This document shows, in pieces, positions 44,176 through 55,390 of a stretch of DNA of 64,000 nucleotides. The stretch is from the NCBI GenBank assembly GCA_036362985.1, contig JAYGXS010000004.1, positions 64,510,639-64,574,638 on the forward strand. The letters run 5' to 3'. The stretch's first letter is position 1; each line of letters starts with the position of its first letter. The position numbers and the translations under genes were made by a program. This DNA is from Ligula intestinalis (taxonomy: Eukaryota > Platyhelminthes > Cestoda > Diphyllobothriidea > Diphyllobothriidae). A model generated the notes under the pieces. That model was given only the letters and a program-made list of their open reading frames with translations, did not search any database and was not told where the DNA came from.

Positions 44176-45714
44176 GGCTTAAAAGGTGTGATGCCAACTG
44201 GTCACTGCAACGTGTTTGCATGCGGGTTCACAGCTGCTCAAGGTCAACTCGATTCAATCGTGAGGCACACCTGAAGGTGTTAGGTTCGCTGCGTTCTACG
44301 AACAAACCTCTGCTTCAGGATCATTCATGTCTACAGCCTTTCTTCTGGTCTTTTTGTGTTCATTTACCCCACCGTTGTTCAGATAGGCCCAGTTGCCTAG
44401 TCATTGGAAGGACTCAGTTTAGTGGAAACGGAAATCAAGAAAAACCGTCAAGTGTCAGTCTTGGGGCTACCGTCAGGATTGTAGTATGGGTTAAGGCTTG
44501 AGTTCATGTTTACTGTAGAGCTTATGTTTTAGGGTAGAGATAGAGTAAAGATTCAGGTTACTGCTTAGTTATATGTAAGGCTTAGTAGTAGAAGTGAGAT
44601 ACGAGACTACTTACCCTTCCAATCATTGTCTTTCGCGGCCAGAATTCAGTGCAGCATACTGTTCAAAAGCAACTACTACCAGTGCTGAATCCATTGACAT
44701 TGCGGCCAGGATGGTATCCTATTTCCGGAAACGTGATTGTACTTGGATACTTAACCTCTCATTTATCTTCGTAGTGAAGGCCTTTTTATTCAAATCCGTT
44801 ATTTATCATATTATATCCGCCATTAGCATTCGCATCGCATATCACAAGCCCTAAACTGGTGATTTGTAGATGCCTGCAACTACCCCTTCATTCTTTACTG
44901 CTCTACATTAATTTTCCCAGCTTAACGTATCCTCCTAATGCTCTCTTAAATTGCCGGTATTCCTTATGTTTTAGTTGATATTATAATATAGAGACACGTT
45001 ACAACTGTCAAGCAATTTTCTGATCGCATCCTTAGGGAGTTCGTTCATCCTCTCCACTCTAAACTAATGGCTGCGAAGTCTTCCTGTATTATGCGCCGAA
45101 GCTTCCGTCATATGCCTTGTCATACACCGACATATCCACTTTCTATACTCCCATTCCTAGCACGCTACCTCACGTGTGAAAAAACGGAAATGGAGAATTT
45201 TGGCAAATTTTCCCATTTTTAAGTTGGGAAGTCAAGTTGGCAAACATCTATTTTCACCAATCATCATCGGGCCAGAAAATTTGCAGGGTAATTAAAACTG
45301 TACAGATGGACAGGGTTAAATAGTGTATCTGCCCGCTGATTAACCCCCACAACCTAACCTCATTACCTCCTACCCCTTCCCCCTTCACCCAACGCACGAA
45401 CCTCTACACGCCGACCTCGCCATGCGGGTGACGCGTAAACGATGAATTGTAATTAGACTGCAATATTTAACCCTGTCCATCTGTACGGAAATGGAGAAGT
45501 TGAAAGCCGACCTGTCTCCATAACAGATGTAGTTATTTTCCAAACCTTCAAACTTTGAGTATTCTATAATCTTTTACCTTACGTCATTCGTTGACCTCCG
45601 TGAATGGGGCCATTTTTTGCTGAAAATGATGGCTTATTACCTTTAAAATAAATTTATTTCACTCTCTTTCTCACATTTAGTCCTCCTGATCCCGCCTTTT
45701 CCGCGGTTTTTTGT
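44176..45714. repeat. Long tandem repeat R3, unit 2
   Basis: It begins at GGCTTAAAAGGTGTGATGCC, matched at 45715-45750 and 47023-47045, and passes through CTCTGCTTCAGGATCATTCA, a GGGTTAAGG-type stretch (44460-44600) and the ATGGCTGCGAAGTC block at 45068. A 287-bp insertion at 45198-45484 interrupts it. Confidence 0.65.
45198..45484. mobile_element. 287-bp insertion with 14-bp target duplication
   Basis: ACGGAAATGGAGAA occurs at 45184-45197 and again at 45485-45498. The sister R3 unit (43832-43870) reads continuously across this point, so it serves as the empty site. The inserted segment contains a perfect 23-bp inverted pair, GTACAGATGGACAGGGTTAAATA at 45300-45322 and its complement at 45464-45486. 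The right arm lies at the insert's own end; the left arm is internal. A long target duplication favours target-primed retrotransposition (SINE, LINE or PLE terminal repeat) over a DNA transposon. Words near 45295 resemble 35325-35350. Confidence 0.7.
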
Positions 45715-47022
45715 GCAAGCATAGCAGTTTTTTGTGCCAACCCTTGGCTGCAACGTGTTAGCATACGGGTTCACACCCGCTCAACAACAACTCGGCAAAA
45801 GTGAGTCCCACCTAAAGTTGTTATGTGCACTTCGTCCCGCGCACAGACCTCTGCATCAGGATCATTAATGTCTGCGGCTATTTGTCTGGCCTTTTCAGTC
45901 CACTGTGTATAACCCACAGTTGCTCAGATAGGCTTGGGAGCCCAGTTTAGTGGAATGACTCAGATTATTGGAAACGAGAATTATAAAGACTATCAGGCAC
46001 CTTCATTGCAGATGGACGTACGACATGGCTGAGTCGACAATGTCTCTTTGTCGGAATTGGTTGAAATCTGCTTAGTCTTTGTCAAATCCTCCTCGATCGG
46101 AATCCTCCACCCCACTCCGGTTACATTAGATTTTATACTTTACTCCTGATGATCAGTCGTTGCAACCTATGTCGAAACATACATTCACAGTACCATAGGT
46201 CCGAACTGGTTGGTTTTCTTCAAAGCTTACCCAGTTTAGTTCTTGGAGTTTAAAATATTACAGAAGTCGGACTAGAGAACCAGCGCTAAAGCTACGTCCA
46301 GGGATCTACTTGTCCTAGTATCCACATCTTCCCCCGCTAATAAGGCACACGACTTACATGGGAGGAATATATTCCCATCGATTCTTACAAAGTCAGATAA
46401 TGCGTAGAACATGCAGATGGGCTGCATATCTTTGTCCTGTAACAATTACTTTTATGACCAACTTAACCGGAGCCAGGAAATGGAACTGTCCGCACGACAT
46501 ATGGCTCTGCGGCACAGTTCTAGAAAAGTATGCTAAGGATTATGGTGAGAGTCAGGATTAATTTTATGCTAAGGGTTAATATCAAGGTTGGGGTTAGCGC
46601 CAAGATTATGGTAAAAGTTAAGCTTTGGGTTCGTGTTAACAGTAGAGTTTAGGTTTTAGGGTAGGGTTAGAGAAACGAATGAATTTACTGTTTACTTTTA
46701 TGTTGGAATCAGTGATGGGGTTAAAATATGAGAATATTTACCCTTCCTGAAGTTTATGACAAGATTACGAATTTTAAATGAGCGTGTCCGTGTCCTGTTT
46801 AGGCGATCATACAGGTCATCCTTACCCTTTGTCGGTCACCTCCAGTTTTCCTGATTTTGTGTTTTCGGCGGAGGCAGATGGCTAAGGAAGTCGATCTGGG
46901 TATAACACGATGCACGGCACTGTCTCGCCATAGACTAATTCACTGGTGACTCGCCTTCTACTACTCGTTTGTATTTTTTGAAAATTTTCCGATTATTTGT
47001 CTGACCGATGGGTTTTTTCCGC
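45715..47022. repeat. Long tandem repeat R3, unit 3
   Basis: It shares CTGCAACGTGTTAGCATACG, CTCTGCATCAGGATCATTAA, TACATTCACAGTACCATAGG and CATCTTCCCCCGC..ATAAGGCACA with units 2 and 4. At 46560-46700 it is rich in GGGTTAG-type words (GTTTAGGTTTTAGGGTAGGGTTAG), resembling a decayed telomeric repeat. Confidence 0.65.
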
Positions 47023-47475
47023 AGGCTCAAAAGGTATGATGCCAACTCTTCGCTGCGGGTTCACAGTTGCTCAAAGTCAACTCAACAACAATGGGTCAAA
47101 CCTTAAGGTGTTATGTAAGCTTCGTTCCGCGAACAAACCTCTGCATCAGGATCATTCATGTGTGCAACCTTCTATGTGGCTTTTTCGGTTCACTGCGTTT
47201 GAAACCCAAAGTTAGTCAGCTAGACTCTATACTCCAGTTTCTTAGAACGACTTAGATTAGTGTAAACGATAATAAAAACGACCATCATGGGCCTACATTA
47301 TAGATTAACTGCCGGCGAATGTACGAACTGGCTGAGTTGGCAACAATGCTTTGAAGGAATTGGTGTAGATCCGCTCAATCTTTGTCCTCTCTTTCAACAT
47401 CAGAAACATTCTCCCAGTTTCCCTAGTCATTGCAGTCTACGTCGATACATACACTCACAGTACCATAGGAGCGAG
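47023..47475. repeat. Long tandem repeat R3, unit 4, left part
   Basis: It follows unit 3 up to TACACTCACAGTACCATAGG (47452-47471), then breaks off into the SINE-derived array. The continuation of the unit resumes at about 49600. Confidence 0.65.
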
Positions 47476-49590
47476 GTGCTTGTAGACAGAAGGACATCAA
47501 CAGCAAAGACAGGGGACACTAGGAAAGCCTGTTCTGCCTTGTTTGGCATCCTCAGCTAGTGATACCCAACCCTATTATCGCCACAAAAATTGCTGCCAAA
47601 ACGAGATTTGAACTCGTGATCTCTTCCGCTTGGGCGAACTTCCTCGATTTCAAGCAACGAGCTCACCGTCTAGCTTGTATTAGATTGGGAATATACTGTG
47701 GAAGAGACGCAAACACCTATCGTTCAGAGGACGCATTCGTCCTCCCATATTTCGTTTAGATCTCAATCTCGAGCCTCCACCACGAGATTGCTAGGTTATC
47801 GGCAGAAGGACATTGCAAGCAATGACAAAAGACACTAGAAAGGCCTTTTCTGCCTTGTTAGGCGTAATTGTCTAGTAATACTCAAATCCAGTATGGCCGT
47901 GGAAATTGCTGCCACGCCAAGATTTGAACTCGCGATCTCTTCCCTCTGGGTGAACGTCCTTACTTTTAGACTGCGAGCTTACGGTCTAGCTGTAATTAGA
48001 TCGGAAATATACAGTGGCATAGACGCATACACCCATCTATCAGAGGATCCACTCCTCCCCCATATTGCCTTAAGCGCTCACTCTCGAGCCTCCACCGCAA
48101 GGCAGCTAGCATATCGGTAGAAGGACGTTACCCGCAAAGACAGGGGACACCAGGAAGGCCTTTTCGGCTTTGTAAGGTGTCGTCGGCAAGTGATACCCAA
48201 CCCCAGTATGCCGCGGAAATTGCTACCACACCAAGATTTGAACTCGCGATCTCTTCCGTTTGGGCGAGCATCCTAACGTTTGAGCTACGAACGCACGGTC
48301 TAACTGGTATGAGATCGGGAATATACAGTGGCATAGACGCATATACTCATCTGTCAGAGGACCCACTCGTCCCCCCATATTGCCTTTAGAGCTCTCTCTC
48401 TCTCGAACCTTCGCCGTGAGGCAGCTAGGATATACGCAGAAGGACATATTCAGCAAAGAAAGGAGACACTAGGAAGACCTTTTCTGCCTTGTTAGGCGTC
48501 ATCGTCTAGTGATACCCAACCCCAGTATGGCCGCGGAAATCGCTGCCACACAGAGATCTGTACTCGCGATATCTTCCGTCTGGGTGAACGTCCTAACGTT
48601 TGGGCTACGAGCTCACGGTCTAGCTGACATTAGATCGGGAAATATACCGTGGCATAGATGCGTACACCCATCTGTCAGAGGACCCACTCGTATCCCCATA
48701 TTGCCTTTAGAGCTGTCTCTCGAACCTTCGCCGTAAGGCAGCTAGGATATACGCAGAAGACATATTCAGCAAAAAAAGGAGACAATAGGAAGTCCTTTTC
48801 TGCCTTGTTAGTCGTCATCGGCTAGTGTTACACAACCCCAGTATGGCCGCGGAAATTGCTGCCACACCGAGAAATAAACTAGTGCCATCTTCCATCTGGG
48901 CGAACGTCCTAACTTTTGAGCTACGAGCTCAAGGTCTAGCTGGTCTTAGATCGAGAAAAGACAGTGCATAGACGCATTCACCCATCTGTCAGAGGACACA
49001 CTCGTATCCCCATATTGCCTTTAGAGCTCTCTCTCTTGAACCTTCGCCGTAAGGCAGCTAGGATATGCGCAGAAGACATATTCAGCAAGGAAAGGAGACA
49101 CTAGGAAGTCCTTTTTCTGCCTTGTTAGTCGTCATCGGCTAGTGTTACACAACCCCAGTATGGCCGCGGAAATTGCTGCCACACCGAGATTTGAACTTGT
49201 GATCTCTTTCGTCCGGGCGAATGTCCAATTATTTAAACTGCGAGCTCACTGTCAAGCTGTTATTAGATATGGAATATACAGCGGCATAGACACGTACATA
49301 TGTCTCTCAGAGGACCAACGTTTACCCCCATATTGCTTTTAGAGTGCGCTCTCGAGCCTCCACCGCAAGGCGGCTAGCATATCGGCATAAGGACGTCATC
49401 CGCAAAGACACGGGACACAAGGAAGTCCTTATCGGCCTTGTTAGGTGACATCGGCAACTGATACCCAACCCAACTATGGTCGCGGAAATTGCTGCCACAC
49501 CGAGATTTAAGCTCGCGATCTCTTCCGTCTGGGCGAACGTCCTAACGTTTGAGCTACGAACTCACGGTCTAGCTGGCATTAGAGGTGGCT
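47476..49590 (-). repeat. SINE-A-derived tandem array, seven ~317-bp units
   Basis: The anchor AAATTGCTGCCAC recurs near 47586, 47903, 48217, 48537, 48853, 49170 and 49486: spacings 317, 314, 320, 316, 317 and 316. On the minus strand each unit has a tRNA-like head (GTAGCTCAAACGTTAGG A box; GCGAGTTCAAATCT B box), then GGCAGCAATTTCCGCGG, a CCGATGACGCCTAACAAGGC hairpin with GAAAAGG, and a long tail with TGTCTTTGC, CTTCTGC and GCTCGAGAG words. Plus-strand frames through several units are fortuitous. The unit length, pol III boxes and hammerhead-like hairpin parallel schistosome Sm-alpha satellites. In the array the stem III partners no longer match and the first core T is often C, so the ribozyme is probably decayed. 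Confidence 0.8.
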
Positions 49591-49790
49591 TTTTTATCTT
49601 CAATTATTGAATTTCAAATCATACTGATGTAAGAGTAAAGAACTCGCACTGAAACTCCATCCAGGAATCTACTTGTCTTGCTGCTTAAAGCTTCCCCCGC
49701 AAATAAGGCACAAGGCTCACCTGGGATCCATATATTCGCATCGATTTGCTGGAACAGTTTCCGATATGCTTGGTTTGGAGCTACAAATAT
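49591..49790. repeat. Repeat R3 unit 4, right part
   Basis: ACTCCATCCAGGAATCTACTTGTC, CTTCCCCCGCAAATAAGGCACA and ATATTCGCATCGATT match 46290-46385 of unit 3. This places the whole SINE array inside one R3 unit. Confidence 0.6.
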
Positions 49791-49882
49791 TCTACCATTT
49801 ACTTAAATTTAGTGTTTGAATTGAATGCAATTCAAGGTAGAAAAATGGTTATTTTGGTTGATCCTATGGTGATAAAACTTTC

Positions 49883-50560
49883 GGCGTCGGCGTGAGTCGA
49901 ACCCGCACAGCAGGGAAGGCCTATACGCAGCCAACGCCCTACCGATTTGAGCTACGACACCGTGCCGTGTGCCGTGTATTTAATCATATGTGGATTGATT
50001 TTTCCCGCCCAAATGACCACTACTATGGAATCCACCGTAACGGAAGATCATGCGAACTGTCCAAGCAGTATTTCCTAAGCAACCATCTTGAATCCACCAG
50101 AATGAATATCAGGCTGACTAAGCTGTTCGGGGTGCCTCAAATCGAAGACCGTGCGCGGCGTTAAGACATTTCCTGCTTTCCGATTTCAACTCCCGACGAC
50201 GCCACGTGTTTTTTCACAATTGTTTCAATTGAATTATTAGAAGTTTTGGCAGATTTGATTGATTTGGATTGACCCAGTTGTGAAAAACACGAGGCGTTCG
50301 GCGGGATTTTTACCCGCTTAGTAAAGAAGGAGGCACGTACCGGAAGCCAACGCTCTAACCACCGAGCTACAAATGCCCCACCTCGCTCTATCAATTTAAT
50401 CACACTAGGGTCGATATTACCCACCTATTTGCACGGCTAGTATGGAATCCACCAATATGGAACAGCAAGTTGACTGCTCAAGCAGGATTTTCTAACTAAT
50501 CATCTAGAATTCATCAGAATGACTACTTGGCTGACTTTATTATTAGAAGGTTTGGCACAC
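49883..50560. repeat. SINE-B cluster: opposing tRNA-like heads
   Basis: The minus-strand head 49883-49961 reads on the complement GTAGCTCAAATCGGTAGGGCG with a TGCGGGTTCGACTCACG B box. A decayed plus-strand head lies at about 50150-50203 (GATTTCAACTCCCGACGACGCC), and another minus-strand head at 50292-50378 (GTAGCTCGGTGGTTAGAGCG). Bodies 49965-50110 and 50380-50540 match each other and 26035-26180. TTTTTCACAATTG or CAGTTGTGAAAA tails separate the units. Confidence 0.7.
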
Positions 50561-51239
50561 TAGCTTAATTTGAATTGACTCAAATGGAATAACTCGAGGC
50601 ATTCAGTGGGTCAATTCAAATCAATTTAATCAGGCAGATTTGCCAAAACCCCCATAATAATGGTAATTTCCTTGAGAATGAGTTACTATAGTAAACGCCT
50701 TCCAATAGCGAAATTTAATCACATCAACGACCTCCCCGCCAGTAAGTAGTCAGTCAGTGTATTTCAGGAAAAAGGCTTACACCTGTGAAATCTATATTTG
50801 TTCATACAAATTTCAAGAATCAACTCCGCATTCTAGCCAATCATGCGCTCAATTTAGATCCAGTCTGTCAACGAACTACTTGAACAGACACCTCGGTATA
50901 GCCAGCATTCTAGTTATTTTTTTACGTCATCACTAGACAACTGCCCTTGCTCTGAGCTGAACCCATTTACAACATCATAGGCCCTTGCAATTGTTCTGTG
51001 GACCGCATGACAGCAGTTGCCAACGGACATTGTCATGCACTTTAGACGGTTGCCAAAACCTCGCATGAGAAATGTTTAGATGATTGACTTCAGTCTCCAC
51101 AGTGTATTGCAAGGTCGTGCGTAGGCACTCGGAGTATATGGCCTGGGACCACCCAGTCGCAGCAGATCACACAGAAAACAGAAATGCCAGAGCCGGATGA
51201 TGTGTAATGCACACAGCTTGCGATATTGTGAGCTGGACT
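50561..51239. other. No gene; possible decayed R6 start
   Basis: No coding sequence. CAGATCACACAGAAAACAGAAATGCC near 51165 may be an old extension of satellite R6. Confidence 0.35.
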
Positions 51240-53900
51240 TCTGATGACGGGACGACGGTGACGATGCTAGTGTACTCTGACTCATCACTGTCATACGCAC
51301 AAGTCACTACGTACACCTTGCCTTAACCCACGTCGCTTGCGTGAACCACCCTGATTTTTATGAATCATGGCATGCGATGACAGTCACTAGGATTAAGACT
51401 AGATAAGGTGTGTTCCAGTCGATGATGACAATTACATTTCAGTGTGAGTCAAATTAGGTGAGCCTGTAATGATTTTATTTGCTCGGGGAGGCAAATGGGT
51501 TGGCCGGAGACCGTCTGCTGGGGGGATGAAAACCAAACATTTAAAGGTTAATCGACTGCTTGTGTTGGTTCACACTGTGGCCACGTCTAGCTTTCATCTG
51601 CCCGATGATGAGGAGATTATACTTTAACCACCTTTATTGTGGAACGTATGGGTATTTCTGGCACCTTATTATCGCAAACAGGCAATGTTTGTGAGGCACC
51701 TACTTTTGGAACCTCGGCAGTGGAGGCCATTTGCAAAAAAATTCTTTTTGTAAGTACTTAAACGCGCAAATAAATACAGTAAAAGTCGGAGTTATCTATG
51801 CTGAAGTTTACTGACGCAATGTCATGAAACTGGTCATGAAGCAGGACCACACAACGCGTAGGCGATGCCTGACATGAGTGTGTTTGGCCTAGAAGATTGG
51901 CAGTAACGAAATCCTTGAAACTGCACTTGCTCAAATGTGAACTGATGACGGGACGACAGTGACGATACTAGTATACTGCGACACATCACTCAAAACATTA
52001 TTCGCTACACCTTGCCTCAACCCACATCCTTTGTATGAACCACCCTGGTTAGTATGAATCACGGCGTACGATGTCAGCTCCATTACGTCACTAAGGTCAT
52101 GACTAGATAATGTGTGTTCTTCGGGATATAACTTAAATTTAATTAGTGAACTTTTGAGTATGATGCCCTCGCTCGTCTTCAGAATAACAGAATATGTGCA
52201 ACGAACAAATAACATTTCAAACGTGCAGAAAATCAATAATTATACGGGGCGAGACCTCATTGGTAGGTGTGGCCTCAGTCAGTCCGTGTCGTGCCGCCTT
52301 CCCTTCTTCCGGCGTTCTTTGAAGTGTTCATAAATACCAACTCATTTTGTGTGCCGATTGATGCATGAGTCGTCGGAGTGCATGGCCTCAAGAAATTCTC
52401 GGCCATTTTTAGATGGGCGAACTCTGATGATGCGTGTTTGATCCCATGCAATGGTGTGTCATGTGTCGAGGCAATGCCTGGCCACTTCAGACAAATGGCC
52501 ACGTCGCTACACGGCCAATTGGTGCTTATGAATGCGCTTTGAGGCGGATCTTGCTGTTTTGGGCACAAGACTCGAAAATTCACTAATTAAAGTTACGTAA
52601 CATCCCAAAGAACATCTTCTTCCTCAAACTAAAATGTATTGGGATGCGTGTTTTCCAATTTATACAATTAAAATGTGTGTTCCAGTCGATGATCACAATC
52701 AAGTCTCAGTGTGAGTCAAAGTAGTTGAGCCTGCACCGATTTTATTTGCTTGAAGAGGCAAATGGGTGGGCAAGACGTCCTCTGATGTGGAAGAAAACCA
52801 AACATTCAGACAGTGTAAGAGGTTAAATCGATTGTTTTGTTCGGTTAACACCGTGACAATGTCTAGCTTTCATCTGCTCGATGATTAAAAGATTGTACTT
52901 TAATCAGCTTTATTGTAAAATGTACTTCTGACACCTAATTATCGTAATTCGTCGATCTTAGTGAGGCAGCTTCTGCTGGAACCCTTGATGTAGGAGCCAT
53001 CACAGAACTTTTCATTTCGTAAGTACTTAAACGCGCACATAAATACATAAAAACTCGAAGTGATCTGTATGGAAATTCACTGATGCAGTGTCATGAGATG
53101 GGGTGTGAGGGACGACCACAGAAAGCAAAGGAGATGCCTGACGCAAGTGTGTTTGCCATAGCAGATCGACAGTAGCAAAATCCTTGCAACTGCACTCACT
53201 CAAATATGAACTGGACCGGTGATGACGGGGCGACGGTAAAGAGGATAGTGTAATCTGACTCATTACTGCCACAAGCACCAGTCACTGCACATTTGCTCAA
53301 TGCACATCGCTTGCATGAACCACCCTGCTTGTTATGAATCAAAAAGTCAGCTCCATGAAGTCACTGGGGTTAGGACTAGATAACGTGTGTTCCAGTCGAC
53401 GATTTCAGTCAAATCTCGGTGTGAGTTAAATAAGGTGAGCGTGCACCGATTTTATCTGCTCGGAGAGGCAAATGGGTGGACAGCAGACCGTCCGATGAGG
53501 GGATGAAAACCAAACCTTCAGGTAGGTTCAGAGGTCATATCGATTGCTTTGGTTGGCTCAGACGGTATTTATGCCTAGCTTTCCTCTGTCCGATGATATC
53601 GAGAGCGTACTTCATTACCTTTCTTGAGGGATTGCCAGCTAATTCAGACACCTTGTTGTCGCAAAAAGGCGATCTTCCTGAGACAGCTACTGTAGGAAAC
53701 TTGGTGTGAAATTGCAGAATGTCTCCTTTTGTAAGTAATTAAACTCGCACATAAATACGAAATCCTCAGAGTGATCCATGCTGAAATTCACTGAAAAAGT
53801 GTCCTGAAATTCGATATAAAAGAGGAACCACAGAATGTGTAGGAGATACCTGCCCTAGCGAATCTACATTAACTACATTGTTGAAACTACACCCAACTCA
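51240..53900. repeat. Satellite-like tandem repeat R6 (~705 bp units)
   Basis: The anchor GTGTGTTCCAGTCGATGAT occurs near 51408, is split by an insertion between 52109 and 52675, and recurs near 53387, giving unit lengths of about 701 and 712 bp. Other anchors are TGATGACGGGACGACGGTGA, GAACCACCCTG, GAGGCAAATGGGTGG and GTAAGTACTTAAACGCGCAC. About 3.5 units are present and similarity is roughly 80% by eye. No frame is conserved between units. The family is unknown to me. Confidence 0.75.
52120..52671 (-). mobile_element. PLE insertion in R6 with 11-bp target duplication
   Basis: AATGTGTGTTC at 52109-52119 is repeated at 52672-52682, and R6 reads continuously if the 552-bp insert is removed. 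On the minus strand it encodes a GIY-YIG-region scrap, RVLCPKQQDPPQSAFIS (52500-52583), and decayed C-terminal sequence. It matches 14865-15315 in coding and tail parts, including the GAGACCTCATTGGTAGGTGT stretch (52251-52270 against 14946-14966). The copy is 5'-truncated. The intact flanks make it one of the clearest insertion events in the window. Confidence 0.8.
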
Positions 53901-55390
53901 GATGCGGAAAGAAGCAAAAAACGTGAACCCTATACCCAGTAAATGAGATTCTAAACACGAACGATCGAACTGCTTGGCGCGCGTGATAATATATTTTAAT
54001 CAAACTAAGTAATTGACATGCATATTGCCAATGCTGGCCGCATCTTGCCCCGACATGTACACTAGCTACGCCTTTTCATTTATGTCTCTAATAAATAGTC
54101 AGTATCCTCAGTTATTAATTTTTGTTTGCTTTTTCTACTCATTTTGTTCCCTACTTTAGGTTATATTCCTATAACAAGTATTACGTCAGAGCGAGGGAAA
54201 GAAAAAAAGGAATCATTATTGCTTGAAGTTTCGTTTTACATGCACCGGAAATCCTGATACTGTGCAAATACCCTATGGTACAAGCTGTGACGCTGTTCTT
54301 GAACGTCTTAATTGATCAATGTTTGAAATACTGGAACATTTTAAAAGCCGATAATGCGCAGATTTTGCAAGCCATGCTGTTCAGTCAATCGGGGTTTTTG
54401 CAGATAATGTCCAAAGTTCTGAGAAAAATCCATTTAAACAGTGACTTAATTGCAAAACTGTTACCTTTTGTTTTAGTATGCAGATTGCTTTAAACTAATG
54501 CTTGCAAAAATAAATGTTAAAAAGGTGCATCATTGAAGAAGTAAGAACGAACAACACGCTCACTGCATTTACCCTATGACATTTTCATCAGCGTTACAGT
54601 TGACGTAAACACTAAGTTTTGGATTCCGCATGGCTATGACTAGGTAAACAAATTGGTCTATTGAAATCAAAACAGTAGTTCGTTTGTAGTCATCTAAGTG
54701 ATGTTTGAGATACGGTGTATAGACGAAAAAGATGCGATAATTGGGATGACAGTTGCATTAGTCTAAACCTTCGGCTTCACACAGGTGGAAATCATCAAAG
54801 CAGATGAGAAAACAGCAAGCGTTAGCATATTTTTGTAGGCTGGCTACGAATAAGTGGAGAGTGGGGCGGGGGCGCACTCGTCATTGGTTCATGCTCACGC
54901 CATCTGCGCGTGTCTTTGGTGTTATGGCGTGCTGCCTTGGCACCATGTCTTGCGTCTTTGGCATGGCAGCGTGCGCACCTGGACACGGAATGGACCATGC
55001 TTCTTGGTCGCGCGCACGAGGAACTAACTTGTACGGCCTGTTGATTGAGTGGAGTTTGTAACTCAGGCCTCTAGTAGTTCCCGTCCCATCTTATTAGCAG
55101 GGCGTGCCATTATACACGTGCCGAATTTGTTGACTTCTTCCAGAGTGTGTGTAATGATCTGGAAGAGTGGGTTGCCGTTCCGCAATGCCCGATTGGGCTC
55201 CGTTATTCACAAGCTAAGTCGTCGTCCGGTCTGCCATGTATAATGGCAAGAACAGTCGCGACATGGTACTTGATGAACAACACCAGACTGCCTACCTACC
55301 TCCAGTGGGTCTTTCATTTGTATAAGCTTTTAACGCTTGGTAGCTGTCTGACGATGAGGAATACCAAAATCGAGCTCTACAACGATTAGT
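53901..55390. other. No recognisable gene
   Basis: Frames at 54275-54493 (72 codons, MVQAVTLFLNVLIDQCLKYW...) and 54804-55061 (85 codons) show no family. The 54830-55060 region is GC-richer than its surroundings and may be element-derived. Confidence 0.4.

Noticed and set aside
47559..49342. Family of related small proteins (MAAEIAATPRFELAISS...) in tandem
   Set aside because: The frames are plus-strand readings of the SINE-derived array units. Similarity reflects the tandem DNA repeat, and the frames break at different points in each unit.
47476..49590. CRISPR array
   Set aside because: Units are ~317 bp with no short repeat/spacer alternation, and the context is eukaryotic.
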